Notes: a model not told the origin generated them from the letters alone. DNA of 64,000 nucleotides from Paenibacillus sp. PL2-23 (GCF_040834005.1 NZ_CP162129.1:7501-71500); one strand, 5' to 3'. Positions 46,012-57,122 are shown, counted from the stretch's first letter. Program-made: numbers and translations.

Positions 46012-46135
46012 GCATATCCTCTACCTGCAGCAATTCCTGCCTGGCCTGCATATCCTCTACCCGCAGCATTTCCTGCTTGGCCTGCATATCCTCTACCCTC
46101 AGCATTCCCTGCTTGGCCTGCATATCCTGCATGCC
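46012..46135. repeat. 36-bp tandem repeats in the 3' untranslated region (3.5 units)
   Basis: GCATATCCTCTACC begins units at 46012, 46048 and 46084, and a partial unit begins at 46120. The units differ at only a few bases. They lie between the nupQ stop and the operon terminator, so they would be in the mRNA tail. On the minus strand they encode a GYAGQAGNAAGR period without a ribosome site. Confidence 0.9.
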
Positions 46136-46156
46136 AACACACAGACACCCAACAGC

Positions 46157-47119
<963 letters not shown>

Positions 47120-47121
47120 GC

Positions 47122-48186
47122 TTACGCCGCCTCCTTCCGCTTCGCCCTGAACGGCTTAATGATATATTTCACAATGCCGTTCGCCGCTACAAAGAAGATG
47201 ACGGAGCCGATGACGATCCGTATAATCTCCGAAGGCACGCCCGTGAAGTTCATACCGCCTGAGCCGTAGCTGAGGCCGCCGAACAATATCGCGCCCAGCA
47301 GCACGCCAATCGGCGTATTGCCGCCAAGCAGCGCAACCGCGATACCGTCGAAGCCATAGCCGGGAGAGCCCGCCATAATAGTCTGGTTGCCGAATACGCC
47401 GAGCACCTCGAATACGCCGGCCAAGCCCGCGAACACACCGCTGATGAACATGGACTTCACGACCGTCCGGTTCACGTTAATGCCCGCATACAGCGCCGCA
47501 TCCGGGTTGTGGCCAACCGCGCGCAGCTCATAGCCTTGCTTCGTTCTCCACAGCAGCAGGTAGAAGATGAGAACGCAGGCCAGCGCGACGAAGGTGCCCC
47601 AATGCATTCTTGCCTTGTCCATCAGCTCCACCAGCCAGTCTATCGACATCGAAGCCGAATCCGGAATGGCCTTGGATTTCATCTGTCCCTTCTCCAGCAG
47701 GTAGGTCGAAACAATGTAATTCGACAGATACAAGGCTGTCCAGTTCAACATGATGGAGGAAATAACCTCGTTCACGCCCCGCGCCGCCTTCAAGTAGCCG
47801 ACGATGCCGGCCCAGATCCCGCCGAACAGCGCGCCTGCGAGAATGGCGAGAGGGCCGTGAATGAACCACGGCAGATCGAAGGACACGCCCACGATCGTCG
47901 CGCCGGTCATACCCATGATGAACTGGCCTTCCACCCCGATATTAAACAAGCCCGTCCGGAAGGCGAACGCAACGGCCAGACCGGTCAGAATTAACGGAGA
48001 TATCGCCCGAATCGTCTCTCCCAAATGATACGGGCTGCCCACAACACGATCGACTAGCGCTCCGTACGCCTCGATGGGATCATAGCCGCCCGCAAGCATG
48101 GCGATGGCGCCAATCAGGAGACCGAGCAGGATGGACACCAGAGGAACGATAAGCGAGGTGTTGAATATTTTTTTGAACGTATCCAT
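47122..48186 (-). CDS. nupP: Nucleoside ABC transporter permease (NupP/YufP-like)
   Basis: 354 aa with about nine to ten hydrophobic segments. The family sequence FRTGLFNIGVEGQFIMG and GYELRAVGHNPDAALYAGI identify the longer permease of the BMP-type system. It lies six bases after the ATPase gene, as in the B. subtilis nupNOPQ order. Confidence 0.9.
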   Translation of the reverse strand: MDTFKKIFNTSLIVPLVSILLGLLIGAIAMLAGGYDPIEAYGALVDRVVGSPYHLGETIRAISPLILTGLAVAFAFRTGLFNIGVEGQFIMGMTGATIVGVSFDLPWFIHGPLAILAGALFGGIWAGIVGYLKAARGVNEVISSIMLNWTALYLSNYIVSTYLLEKGQMKSKAIPDSASMSIDWLVELMDKARMHWGTFVALACVLIFYLLLWRTKQGYELRAVGHNPDAALYAGINVNRTVVKSMFISGVFAGLAGVFEVLGVFGNQTIMAGSPGYGFDGIAVALLGGNTPIGVLLGAILFGGLSYGSGGMNFTGVPSEIIRIVIGSVIFFVAANGIVKYIIKPFRAKRKEAA

Positions 48187-48192
48187 AGCCGC

Positions 48193-49728
48193 CTATAACC
48201 CCTTCCCTGCATGCTCGACGTTGCCGGCCATCATGAGACCCAGCTGCTCGTCATTGCGGTGATCCGCATCCACTTCTCCAACCAGCCTGCCCTCGTACAT
48301 CACGGCAATCCGGTCAGACAACGCGTACAGCTCGTCCAGCTCGAACGAAATCACCAGCACCGCCTTGCCCTCGTTGCGCGCCTCCACCAGCCGCTTGTGC
48401 ACGAACTCAATAGCGCCGATATCCAGACCGCGAGTCGGCTGCACCGCGATGATCAGATCGGGGTCCTTGTGCATTTCCCGCGCAATAATGGCCTTCTGCT
48501 GATTGCCGCCGGACAACGCGCGCGCATACGTATGGATGCCGGACGTCCGCACGTCGAACTCCTGCACCAGCTTCTCCGTCAGGCTGTCCATTGCCTTGAA
48601 ATCGATAAAACCCGCCTTGCCGTATTCCGGTTCAAAATAAGTCCCAAGAATCATATTCTCGCTGAGCGAGAAATCAAGCACCAAACCATGCTTATGGCGG
48701 TCCTCCGGAATATGGCCGACGCCTGCCGTAGATACCGCGCGCGGTGAGGCATTCGTCAAGTCGCGGCCATTCAGCTTCACGCTGCCGCCCTGCAGCTTGC
48801 GCATGCCCGTAATCGCATAGATCAGCTCGCTTTGTCCGTTGCCATCCACGCCCGCAATACCGAATATTTCCCCTGCCCGCACTTGGAAGCTGGCACCGTC
48901 GAGCGCCATATTGCCTTGCTCGCCCTTCATTTGAAGGTTCTCTACGGACAACACAACCTCGCCCGGCTCCTTCTTCGTCTTCTCGACCTTGAAGTTCACA
49001 TCGCGGCCGACCATAAGCTCAGCCAGCTGGCGCTCGTTCGTCTCGCTGGTCTTCACCGTGCGGATGACCTTGCCTCTGCGGATAACCGTAACGGAATCCG
49101 ATAGCGCCATAACTTCCTTGAGCTTGTGAGTAATAATGATAATGGACTTGCCCTCGGCCGCCAGGTTGCGAATAATGACGAGCAGCTCCTCGATCTCCTG
49201 TACCGTCAGCACGGCAGTCGGCTCATCGAAGATCACGATCTCGGCGCCGCGGTATAACGTTTTCAGAATTTCGACCCGTTGCTGCATGCCTACCGTAATA
49301 TCTTGAATCCGCATCTGCGGACTTACTTTCAGACCATAGCGCTCGGAGATGGTTCTCACCTTCTCGTTCGCGAGCTTATAATCGATTGTCATACCCTTCT
49401 TGGGCTCGCTGCCAAGCACAATATTCTCCGAAACCGTGAAGGGCTGGACAAGCTTGAAATGCTGATGCACCATGCCGATGCCCAGCTCAATTGCCTTAGA
49501 GGCGCCGTCGATGACGGTTTTGTTGCCGTTAATCCAAATTTCGCCTTCATCCGGCTGATACAAGCCGAACAGGATATTCATAAGCGTCGATTTGCCTGCG
49601 CCGTTCTCTCCGAGCAGCGCGTGAATCTCGCCCTTCTTCAGCTCGAAGTCGATGGAATCGTTGGCCACCAAGCCAGGAAATCGCTTCGTTATGCCTTTCA
49701 GCTGTACGACAGCCCCGCTCTGATTCAT
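48193..49728 (-). CDS. nupO: Nucleoside ABC transporter ATP-binding protein (NupO/YufO-like)
   Basis: About 511 aa from ATG 49728 (GGGAGA ten bases upstream); the longer frame includes a terminator-like hairpin and is not coding. It has two ATPase domains: the first with ALLGENGAGKSTLMNIL, and VGMQQRVEILKTLYRGAEIVIFDEPTA; the second with GIAGVDGNGQSELI and LSGGNQQKAIIAREM. The second Walker A is degenerate (GVDGNGQSE), normal for this family. Confidence 0.93.
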   Translation of the reverse strand: MNQSGAVVQLKGITKRFPGLVANDSIDFELKKGEIHALLGENGAGKSTLMNILFGLYQPDEGEIWINGNKTVIDGASKAIELGIGMVHQHFKLVQPFTVSENIVLGSEPKKGMTIDYKLANEKVRTISERYGLKVSPQMRIQDITVGMQQRVEILKTLYRGAEIVIFDEPTAVLTVQEIEELLVIIRNLAAEGKSIIIITHKLKEVMALSDSVTVIRRGKVIRTVKTSETNERQLAELMVGRDVNFKVEKTKKEPGEVVLSVENLQMKGEQGNMALDGASFQVRAGEIFGIAGVDGNGQSELIYAITGMRKLQGGSVKLNGRDLTNASPRAVSTAGVGHIPEDRHKHGLVLDFSLSENMILGTYFEPEYGKAGFIDFKAMDSLTEKLVQEFDVRTSGIHTYARALSGGNQQKAIIAREMHKDPDLIIAVQPTRGLDIGAIEFVHKRLVEARNEGKAVLVISFELDELYALSDRIAVMYEGRLVGEVDADHRNDEQLGLMMAGNVEHAGKGL

Positions 49729-49770
49729 GCTTTGATCATCTCCCGGGTTATCATCAGAGTTCAATATCAG

Positions 49771-49804
49771 AGAAACAGGACAAGACCGGCTCATGCCGGT
49801 CTTG
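49771..49804 (-). terminator. Strong hairpin between the binding-protein and ATPase genes
   Basis: CAAGACCGGC-atga-GCCGGTCTTG on the minus strand, a perfect ten-base stem, followed by TCCTGTTTCTC. It lies just after the bmpA stop and probably attenuates the downstream genes so that the binding protein is made in excess. Confidence 0.7.
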
Positions 49805-49841
49805 CCTCTTGGACCCATGCCTTGCTTAGCGTGATGTCAGC

Positions 49842-50879
49842 CTATTCAGCAGGTACTGTAATTTCACCGCTGACGATCTTCGTTTTGTACTCTTCAACCT
49901 TCTCCAGTACATCGGCAGGCACATTCTTCGTGGATGTCTCAGGCAACCCAACCGCATTGTCCTTCAGACCCAGCTCCTGTGTCTTGCCGCCTTCCCACTT
50001 GCCGTCGATGAGATCCTTCGACACCTTATATACCGCTGTCTCTACGCCCTTCATCATCGACGTCAGCGTCACTTCGTCGCCGAATTCCAGCGATTGGTCC
50101 TTATCTACGCCGATGACCCATACATCCTTGCCACTCTTCTTGCGCTCAGTCGCCTCATTGAACACGCCGTTGCCCGTACCGCCGGAAGCGTGGAAAATGA
50201 TATCTACGCCATCGTCATACATAGTAGCCGCGATGCTCTTGCCTTGGTCCGGCTTGTCAAAATTACCCGAGTATGTAACGGTAACCTTCGCGTCTGGGTT
50301 AACAGCTTCAACGCCCGCCAGGAAGCCCTTCTCGAAGCGAGTAATAACAGGGATCTCCATGCCGCCTACGAAGCCAATCTTGTTGGTTTTGGTCATTAGA
50401 CCGGCAACCACACCTACCAGATAGGAGCCTTCATGCTCCGCGAATGTAACGGAGGTTACGTTCGGCGCTTCAATAACGGCGTCGATAACCGCCAGCTTCG
50501 CGTCTGGATTATCAGCCGCAACCTTCGTCAGAGCGTCGGTGAACAGGAAGCCGATACCCCAAGTCAGATTGTACCCATCACGAACGAAGCTGTTCAGGTT
50601 CGGCTCCATGTCGGCTTCGCCCTTACTCTCCAAGAACTGTGTTTTTGCTCCTGTGTCAGCGTTCAGATTCTTCAGTGCTTCCCACGCGCTTTGGTTGAAC
50701 GACTTATCGTTAACCCCGCCTACGTCTGTAACCATACCAATCTTGAAGTCCTTGCCGCTTCCGTCGGATACGGCACCTCCTTCATTGTTTGTTCCGCCGT
50801 TTGTGTCTTGTCCGCAAGCGGATAGGACGAGAGAAATCGCTACGACGAGCATAAGCATAAAGCTTAACGATTTTTTCAT
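49842..50879 (-). CDS. nupN: BMP-family nucleoside-binding lipoprotein
   Basis: 345 aa. A lipoprotein signal ends in LVLSAC (Cys about 22) followed by an Asn/Gly linker. The BMP/PnrA domain shows KIGMVTDVGGVNDKSFNQSAWEALKNL, GIGFLFTDALTKVAADNPD, VGFVGGMEIPVITRFEKGFLAGVEAVNPDAKV and IIFHASGGTGNGVFNEA. It captures nucleosides outside the cell for the NupOPQ transporter. Expression should start at the promoter 50982-51009. Confidence 0.93.
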   Translation of the reverse strand: MKKSLSFMLMLVVAISLVLSACGQDTNGGTNNEGGAVSDGSGKDFKIGMVTDVGGVNDKSFNQSAWEALKNLNADTGAKTQFLESKGEADMEPNLNSFVRDGYNLTWGIGFLFTDALTKVAADNPDAKLAVIDAVIEAPNVTSVTFAEHEGSYLVGVVAGLMTKTNKIGFVGGMEIPVITRFEKGFLAGVEAVNPDAKVTVTYSGNFDKPDQGKSIAATMYDDGVDIIFHASGGTGNGVFNEATERKKSGKDVWVIGVDKDQSLEFGDEVTLTSMMKGVETAVYKVSKDLIDGKWEGGKTQELGLKDNAVGLPETSTKNVPADVLEKVEEYKTKIVSGEITVPAE

Positions 50880-50981
50880 GCTTCTGGTCTCCCCTTCATC
50901 TTATAGAATGTGTTGCAGCATAAATCGGCTTCGATATAGCCTTACCCTTACAGTATTGCTTATCCAAGCCGCTATTATTTC

Positions 50982-51009
50982 ATTATAATGACAAAAATAT
51001 TTCCGTCAA
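50982..51009 (-). promoter_or_regulatory. Sigma-A promoter of the nucleoside transporter operon
   Basis: TTGACG (51009-51004) and TATAAT (50987-50982) are 16 bases apart on the minus strand, about 100 bases before the ATG. No purine-riboswitch core is visible in the leader. Confidence 0.8.
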
Positions 51010-51086
51010 CAACATTGTGTCAACTACAATAACACTTACATACCACCGCTGTGTCACGTTTATGTAATAAAGTAAATTGTTATTCA

Positions 51087-51127
51087 CACACAAACGTCCC
51101 GCTGCTCCTCTGTGGAACACCGGGACG
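51087..51127 (-). terminator. Rho-independent terminator after ftsH
   Basis: CGTCCCGGTGTTCC and its partner ending in CGGGACG form a long stem on the minus strand ten bases after the ftsH stop, followed by TTTGTGTGTG. The T run is imperfect. Confidence 0.75.
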
Positions 51128-51136
51128 ATGCTGTTG

Positions 51137-53131
51137 CTATTTCTTGTCGGGATCTTCTGGCTCGCCAGGCGCGTTATCCTGCGGCGGAGCCGCTTCGTCG
51201 CGTGGCTGGATGCGAACCTTCACATCGCCAATCTCGTCGATAATCGGAGTCGCTGCGTTCTCTGCCGGCGCGGAGCCTTCTGGATCCGAGGATCCGCTCT
51301 CGCCGATCGAGCCGTTCTCGATCAGATTCTTGATCTGATCCATCTCCAGCGTCTCTTCCGTCAGTAGCGTCTGAGCAATCAAATGCATCTCCTTGCTCTT
51401 CTCCGTCAGAAGCTTCTTCGCTCTGTCGTAGCACGCGTTAATAATCGACTGCATCTCCTGATCGATCTCATACGCGATCGCGTCGGAGTAGTTCTGCTCA
51501 TGGCCAATGTCGCGGCCCAGGAATACCTGGCCCTGCGAGCTGCCGAACTGCATAGGGCCGAGCCTGTCGCTCATGCCGTATTCCATAATCATGCTGCGGA
51601 CGATACCCGTCGCGGACTTGAAGTCGCTGTAAGCGCCGGTGCCGATCTCGCCAATGTATACTTCCTCCGCTACGCGTCCTGCCAGAAGCCCCGTCACCTT
51701 GTCGAGAAGCTCCTGCTTCGTGACCAGCATGCGGTCTTCCTTCGGCAGCATAATAACGTAGCCGCCCGCGCGTCCGCGAGGAATAATCGTAACCTTGTGA
51801 ACCTGATCGGCATGCTCCAGGAAGAAGCCCGCGATCGTATGGCCCGCCTCGTGATAAGCGACGATCCGCTTCTCGCGGTCGCTGATGACTCGGCTCTTCT
51901 TCTCGGTGCCCACGATGACGCGGTCAATCGCGTCGTCGATGTCGACCATGTTAATTTCCTTCTTGTTGCGTCTTGCGGCGAGCAACGCCGCTTCATTCAG
52001 CAGGTTCTCCAGATCCGCTCCGCTGAAGCCTGTCGTGCGGCGGGCGATTACGTCCAGCTTCACGTCGCCAGTCAGCGGTTTGTTGCGGGCATGAACCTTC
52101 AATACCGCTTCGCGGCCCTTCACGTCCGGACGGTCAACGGTAATCTGACGGTCGAAGCGTCCTGGACGAAGCAGCGCAGGGTCAAGAATATCCGCGCGGT
52201 TCGTCGCGGCGATAATGATAATGCCTTCATTGGAGCCGAAGCCGTCCATCTCGACCAGCATCTGGTTGAGCGTCTGCTCGCGCTCGTCGTGACCGCCGCC
52301 AAGTCCGGCGCCGCGCTGGCGGCCCACTGCGTCGATCTCATCGATAAAGATAATACAAGGCGCGTTCTTCTTGGCGTTCTCGAACAAGTCCCGCACGCGG
52401 GATGCGCCGACACCGACGAACATCTCCACGAAGTCAGAGCCGGAGATGCTGAAGAACGGCACGCCTGCTTCCCCTGCAACGGCTCGGGCAAGCAAGGTTT
52501 TACCGGTACCCGGAGGACCGACAAGCAATACGCCCTTCGGAATGCGAGCGCCTACGAGGTTGAACTTGCGAGGATCCTTCAGGAAGTCGACGACCTCCAC
52601 CAGCTCCTGCTTCTCCTCGTCCGCGCCGGCCACGTCCTCGAACGTAACCTTCTTCTTCTCTTCATTGTACAGACGCGCGCGGCTCTTGCCGAAGTTCATC
52701 ACTTTGCCGCCGCCGCCCTGCGCCTGATTCATCAGGAAGAAGAACAGCACGATCAGCAAGATGAACGGAATAATCGACGTCAGGAACGTGACCCAGAAGC
52801 TAGGGGTATCCATCGGCTCGGCTGTATACTCGAATCCGTATTGTTCCTCCCAATCCGTCAGCTTCTCAGCCGCGTCTACGCTGATGCGGGTTGTAAAGCT
52901 CTCGTTCTCCGCATCCTCAGGCTTCTCTTTATATTCACCCTTGATGTAATACGTTTCTTTGTCGTACTTTGCAGCAATTGAGGCTACATTCCCCGATTCC
53001 ATGACGGTACGAAATTCATCGTATCTGAGTTCTTTGGCGTTGTCCCCTTGACCGCTAATATATTGGAATACACCAACGGTTACCAAAAAGATGATTAAAT
53101 AAAATCCAGTGTTTCGGATGATCCGATTCAT
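51137..53131 (-). CDS. ftsH: ATP-dependent zinc metalloprotease FtsH
   Basis: 664 aa. Two transmembrane helices (about residues 6-23 and 112-133) flank an extracytoplasmic FtsH_ext domain. The AAA domain has [36 protein letters not shown] and the [12 protein letters not shown]. The M41 protease carries HEAGH. It degrades membrane and regulatory proteins and is needed for sporulation in Bacillus. Its C-terminal acidic, Pro-rich tail after [10 protein letters not shown] is typical of Paenibacillus homologues. Confidence 0.97.
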   Translation of the reverse strand: MNRIIRNTGFYLIIFLVTVGVFQYISGQGDNAKELRYDEFRTVMESGNVASIAAKYDKETYYIKGEYKEKPEDAENESFTTRISVDAAEKLTDWEEQYGFEYTAEPMDTPSFWVTFLTSIIPFILLIVLFFFLMNQAQGGGGKVMNFGKSRARLYNEEKKKVTFEDVAGADEEKQELVEVVDFLKDPRKFNLVGARIPKGVLLVGPPGTGKTLLARAVAGEAGVPFFSISGSDFVEMFVGVGASRVRDLFENAKKNAPCIIFIDEIDAVGRQRGAGLGGGHDEREQTLNQMLVEMDGFGSNEGIIIIAATNRADILDPALLRPGRFDRQITVDRPDVKGREAVLKVHARNKPLTGDVKLDVIARRTTGFSGADLENLLNEAALLAARRNKKEINMVDIDDAIDRVIVGTEKKSRVISDREKRIVAYHEAGHTIAGFFLEHADQVHKVTIIPRGRAGGYVIMLPKEDRMLVTKQELLDKVTGLLAGRVAEEVYIGEIGTGAYSDFKSATGIVRSMIMEYGMSDRLGPMQFGSSQGQVFLGRDIGHEQNYSDAIAYEIDQEMQSIINACYDRAKKLLTEKSKEMHLIAQTLLTEETLEMDQIKNLIENGSIGESGSSDPEGSAPAENAATPIIDEIGDVKVRIQPRDEAAPPQDNAPGEPEDPDKK

Positions 53132-53159
53132 CCCCTACCTCCTCTCAGACGCTTTAAAT

Positions 53160-53189
53160 ATTTTACCATAGCATGACTTTCCATCACAA
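53160..53189 (-). promoter_or_regulatory. Probable ftsH promoter
   Basis: TTGTGA (53189-53184) and TAAAAT (53165-53160) on the minus strand with an 18-base spacer, in the 98-base gap between hpt and ftsH. Confidence 0.55.
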
Positions 53190-53229
53190 TAGAGGCTGCT
53201 GGAGGGGACATGTACGGCACTTGCGCGAC

Positions 53230-53769
53230 TTATTTCTCGTAAACCTGGGGCTTCAGGATTCCAATGTATGGAAGATTGCGGTATTTCTCGGCAAAATCCA
53301 GGCCATAGCCCACAACAAACTCGTCAGGCAGCGTAAAGCCCTTGTAATGCGGCTTCAGGTCAACCGTGCGGCGAGCCGGCTTGTCGAACAGCGTGACGAC
53401 CGTGACGGACCCCGCGCCTCTATGCTCCAGCACGTCGATCAGGTAGCTCAGCGTCAGGCCGCTGTCGATAATATCCTCGACGATCAGGACATCTCGTCCC
53501 TCAACCGAAACGTCGAGATCCTTAATAATCTTGACGACGCCGGAGGATTTGGTGGAGGCGCCGTAGCTCGATACCGCCATGAAGTCGATTTCCAGCGGTA
53601 CCGTAATGGTCTTCACCAGGTCGGACATAAAAATAAACGCGCCTTTGAGGACGCAAATAACGAGCGGGTTGCGCCCCTCGAAATCCGCGCTCAGCAAAGC
53701 GCCAAGCTCCCTTACCTTTGCACCTATCTGCTCTTCGCTGTATAGAACTTCTTTAATGTCGTTCTGCAA
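53230..53769 (-). CDS. hpt: Hypoxanthine phosphoribosyltransferase
   Basis: About 179 aa from TTG 53769; the ribosome site GGGAGG lies eight bases upstream and inside the longer GTG frame, which rules that frame out. The PRPP-binding motif is [18 protein letters not shown], preceded by [16 protein letters not shown] and DFMAVSSYG. It salvages hypoxanthine and guanine. The tilS-hpt-ftsH order is strongly conserved in Bacillales. Confidence 0.95.
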   Translation of the reverse strand: MQNDIKEVLYSEEQIGAKVRELGALLSADFEGRNPLVICVLKGAFIFMSDLVKTITVPLEIDFMAVSSYGASTKSSGVVKIIKDLDVSVEGRDVLIVEDIIDSGLTLSYLIDVLEHRGAGSVTVVTLFDKPARRTVDLKPHYKGFTLPDEFVVGYGLDFAEKYRNLPYIGILKPQVYEK

Positions 53770-53818
53770 AGTAGAATCCTCCCACACTTACCTATGTTTA
53801 TGTGAATACCTGTGTTAC

Positions 53819-55234
53819 TTATTCGTTGCGCGCCGCAATACGCAGCACTCTTCTGCTGTCGCTGCCAGCAAGCGCATGAGAGGACCTGCGAATGCCCGGT
53901 ATCCAGAGCAGCCTGCCGTCCGCATCGCACAGCAGCGGATACTGCTCTCTTCGAGAGGGCGGTATCTTCTCGTCAACGAACATATCTTGCACTTTTTTCG
54001 AGCCATTTAATCCTAAAACCTGAATCCGGTCTCCCGGCAGCCTGCTTCGCACATGAAGCGGATAGCTGAGCCCGTCTGCATCGAAGCACGCCTCCATGCG
54101 GGAATGCGGCTTCTCGCCCGCGCCGTCCAGCCAATCCAGCCGGAAGCTCCAGCCCCCGGGCAGTCCGCAGAGCGCCTCGGTTCCCTCCGGCACAAGCAGA
54201 TCGAACGGCTTCCCGGCGCTCCAGCTCGCAGAGATATCGAACCAGCGCATCGTCTCATATTCCCTGACGCACCGGACACCTCCGGACGCGTCCATCCGCC
54301 AAGTAGCGGGCGCCTCCTGGGATGCCGCCAGCCGCATCGTCTCGACGCTGCTGTAGGATACATTTTCCGTTTCCTGCGAAAGATAACTTAATATTAGTTT
54401 AATCAATCTCCTTTGTAAAGCGACGTGCAAGCCCCGCAGCTCCGCGCAGCTTATGGCGAATTGCCCGTCCTTCCGGGTCACGAGCCGATCGAACAATTCC
54501 GATGCCTGCCGCGCCATGAAGTCATCCTCCGCTCCCGCCACCTCCGCCAGCCGCTGCAGGGTAACCGGCAGCTGCGGATTGAATTGCGAGAGATAGGGAA
54601 TGACATCGAGTCGTATCGTATTGCGGAGGTAGTAACGCTCCTGATTACTGCTGTCCGCGCAATAAGGTATAGCTTGCTCTTCGCAATAGCGAAGAAGGTC
54701 TGACTTGTTCATACGCAGCAGCGGTCGAATGAGTTGCACATTTTTTTGGCTGCGGATACTGCTCATGCCAGATAGACCCGTCAAGCCCGAGCCGCGAAGC
54801 AGCCGCATAAGCACCGTCTCGGCCTGATCGTCCGCGTGATGCGCCAGAGCGATTCGCTCGGCGCCGTGCAGCGCCGCCGTCTCCAGCAGGAACCTGTACC
54901 TCTCCTCCCGCGCAGTCGACTGCAGGTTCAGCCGGTTCTCTACTATATAAGCAGCCAGCTCCAGCGTAACGGTCTCGCACGCCAGTCCCAGCGCTTCCGA
55001 GTAGGCGCGCACAAGCTCCAGCTCGCGGGCGGACTCCTCCACTCGGAAGCCATGATTGACGTGGCCTACAACCAGCGTCAGCCGCTGCTCGCGCGAGAGC
55101 GAGTGAAGCATGTGCAGCAAGGCCATGGAGTCGGGACCTCCAGACACAGCGACAACGACCCGGTCTCCGGGCCGCCACAGCCTTCTGGAAGCCGCCTCCC
55201 GGGCCAGCTCCTGTACAAGCGGATGTAATAACAT
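53819..55234 (-). CDS. tilS: tRNA(Ile)-lysidine synthase
   Basis: About 471 aa from ATG 55234, ten bases after GGAGG. The PP-loop is VVVAVSGGPDSMALLHML, followed by VGHVNHGFR, ARELELVR and HHADDQAETVLMRLLRGSGLTGL. The C-terminal TilS domain ends with RLPGDRIQVLGLNGSKKVQDMFVDEKIPPSRR. It converts C34 of the AUA-reading tRNA to lysidine and is essential. Confidence 0.95.
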   Translation of the reverse strand: MLLHPLVQELAREAASRRLWRPGDRVVVAVSGGPDSMALLHMLHSLSREQRLTLVVGHVNHGFRVEESARELELVRAYSEALGLACETVTLELAAYIVENRLNLQSTAREERYRFLLETAALHGAERIALAHHADDQAETVLMRLLRGSGLTGLSGMSSIRSQKNVQLIRPLLRMNKSDLLRYCEEQAIPYCADSSNQERYYLRNTIRLDVIPYLSQFNPQLPVTLQRLAEVAGAEDDFMARQASELFDRLVTRKDGQFAISCAELRGLHVALQRRLIKLILSYLSQETENVSYSSVETMRLAASQEAPATWRMDASGGVRCVREYETMRWFDISASWSAGKPFDLLVPEGTEALCGLPGGWSFRLDWLDGAGEKPHSRMEACFDADGLSYPLHVRSRLPGDRIQVLGLNGSKKVQDMFVDEKIPPSRREQYPLLCDADGRLLWIPGIRRSSHALAGSDSRRVLRIAARNE

Positions 55235-55325
55235 GATGCGCTGCCCTCCTCTAACGCTGCTTTGCTTTGCCATGACGCTATCCTGACGCTGCATGCCATT
55301 CCGGCTCGTCCACCTTCCTCTATCT

Positions 55326-56252
55326 CTACAGGAAGATGTTCACGACCAGCCAGAAGATCGACGCGGCCAGCAGGAAGCCTGATGTAGCGGCTAGTCCCTT
55401 GAGCCATCCCGGCAGCGACGAGCTCCGGCGCGTATCCCGCCGGTGCAGCAGGATGCGCCACGCCTCCGCGCCCTCCACGGCGTCCCCAAACTGCCCGTCC
55501 AAGGCCCGGCGCAGCCAGCCCATGACCGGCTTAAGCGCGGGATTCGCCTGAGCAACCGCCATCAGCTCGTCGATGGAGCGGTTCTGTGGAAGCAGCTCCT
55601 TCGTCAACGCATGGAGGCGCTTCGGCTCATGCAGCTGTATGCAGAGCACGGCGAAGGAGAACAGATCGTACTTCGCGTCCGCGGCTCGCGAGCCGCCATT
55701 CCAATAGCCGCGATCGTAGATTTCCGTGAACTGCCGGATGCTTTTGCCCGCTGCCGTAACGCCGCCGTAATCGACCAGCTCCACATGTCCGTAGTCCGCC
55801 ACCATCACATTCTCGACCTTGAGGTCTCCGAACACCCAGCCGGCCCGGTGCAGCTTCGCCAGCTTCCCCAGCAGATTGAGGGCGACCAGCGGGAACCATT
55901 CCGCTCCCTGCTCCTTCAGGTAGCTGGCCAGCGTGGAGCCTCTGACATAGCGCATGATGTAGAATGAATATTCCCGCCCGTCCGGCCCGTACAAGTCGTC
56001 GACATCATACAGGAACGGCTCCGAGCCGGCGCCGCGCTGCTTGTCCAGCGACTTCATCACGTTAATCTCCGACTGCAGATCGACGGCATCCGCTCCAACC
56101 TTCATGGCGAACCATTCCCGTTCTCTCTGCACGAGATACACCTTGCCATTTGCCCCTTCGCCCAGCAGCCGCTCCACGCGGTATTTGCCCAGCTTCCACT
56201 TGCCAACGACGATCGCGCCGCGGCGCAGCTCCAGCTTAAACGACGTAGTCAC
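55326..56252 (-). CDS. yabT: Membrane-anchored serine/threonine protein kinase (YabT-like)
   Basis: 308 aa. The kinase domain shows the Gly-rich loop LLGEGANGKVYLV, the catalytic loop FGDLKVENVMV (in place of HRD) and DYG in place of DFG in VELVDYGGV. Residues 283-308 form one C-terminal transmembrane helix (LAATSGFLLAASIFWLVVNIFL), as in YabT of B. subtilis, a sporulation kinase between yabS and tilS. It overlaps the VWA gene by 17 bases. Confidence 0.9.
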   Translation of the reverse strand: MTTSFKLELRRGAIVVGKWKLGKYRVERLLGEGANGKVYLVQREREWFAMKVGADAVDLQSEINVMKSLDKQRGAGSEPFLYDVDDLYGPDGREYSFYIMRYVRGSTLASYLKEQGAEWFPLVALNLLGKLAKLHRAGWVFGDLKVENVMVADYGHVELVDYGGVTAAGKSIRQFTEIYDRGYWNGGSRAADAKYDLFSFAVLCIQLHEPKRLHALTKELLPQNRSIDELMAVAQANPALKPVMGWLRRALDGQFGDAVEGAEAWRILLHRRDTRRSSSLPGWLKGLAATSGFLLAASIFWLVVNIFL

Positions 56253-57009
56253 CTAACATCCCATCCGTTTCTTCTCTTCCTCTTCGAGCGTGATCACCCG
56301 GCATGCCGTAGCTGCTGCCTCGCTCCCCGGCTTGTCCAGCCTGTCCGCCGCGGTAATACTCCACTACCTGCATAATCGCGGGACCCGTCGGCGTCGTCCC
56401 CCCCATCTGCAGCTTGGGGAAGATCGAGTGCACGCCGTTCAAGTGGCTGGTCCACGAGAGGTCCATCACACAATCATCCCCATGCCTGGAGCCGGGAAAA
56501 TGGAACACCGCTATCTCACTCTTACCCTGCCTGGCCTGCAGGCTAAGCATCAAATCGCGAATAGCCTCCTCCACTGCGGCCAGCTTCGGCTTCATGCTTG
56601 CGCTGGCGTCGATGAGCAGCGCCACCTGCAGCCCGGAAGTCTCGCCCAGCTCGTCTATGACGCGTACAACCTCGCCTCGCTTCTCCGGCGGCAGCGCCTC
56701 GATGGAGCCGTTGCCGAGCACATGCTTCAGCTCCTTCTGGACAGCAAGCTGAATCGTCTGCACGACCGTCTTCCTCGTCATCATCTGCACCGTCTGCGAC
56801 AGCTGCCGCATGTTCACCAATCGGCTCAAGCCGCCGCCCGCGCGCGCAATCTCCTCGATCTCCGCCGCACCTAGCTCGCCTACGTCGCCATGATCCAGCA
56901 CGCCTACTACGTTGACGTTAATGCCCTCCGACTTGGCATGCGCCGCCGCCACCACGGGACTGAGGCCCACATTGGAGCAGCCGTCTGTAATGAGCAATAT
57001 TTGTTTCAT
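56236..57009 (-). CDS. yabS: von Willebrand factor A-domain protein (YabS-like)
   Basis: 257 aa. VWA motifs are QILLITDGCSNVGLSP at the N-terminus and the MIDAS pattern LLIDASASMKPKL with GGTTPTGPAI further on. The position before the yabT-like kinase and tilS matches yabS. The last 30 residues are low-complexity and basic and may be poorly conserved. An extended -10 element (TGCTATAAT, 57119-57114) lies upstream and GGAGGG nine bases before the ATG. Confidence 0.85.
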   Translation of the reverse strand: MKQILLITDGCSNVGLSPVVAAAHAKSEGINVNVVGVLDHGDVGELGAAEIEEIARAGGGLSRLVNMRQLSQTVQMMTRKTVVQTIQLAVQKELKHVLGNGSIEALPPEKRGEVVRVIDELGETSGLQVALLIDASASMKPKLAAVEEAIRDLMLSLQARQGKSEIAVFHFPGSRHGDDCVMDLSWTSHLNGVHSIFPKLQMGGTTPTGPAIMQVVEYYRGGQAGQAGERGSSYGMPGDHARRGREETDGMLGDYVV

Positions 57010-57113
57010 AACCGTTATCCCTCCGTCACAATGGAATGCTGAATATTATGTCTCTCTATCAGCTTTGCCCGTTTGGTGAGAGATAAACGCTTCTAGTCTA
57101 TCAATTATGGTTC

Positions 57114-57122
57114 ATTATAGCA
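57114..57122 (-). promoter_or_regulatory. Probable extended -10 promoter of yabS-yabT
   Basis: TGCTATAAT on the minus strand with no good -35 hexamer at the normal distance. It sits between the terminator of the Pel-like operon and the yabS start. Confidence 0.5.

Noticed and set aside
45948-46148. Gly/Ala-rich small protein (GYAGQAGNAAGR repeats)
   Set aside because: The frame crosses a 36-bp tandem repeat and the operon terminator, and no ribosome site is present.
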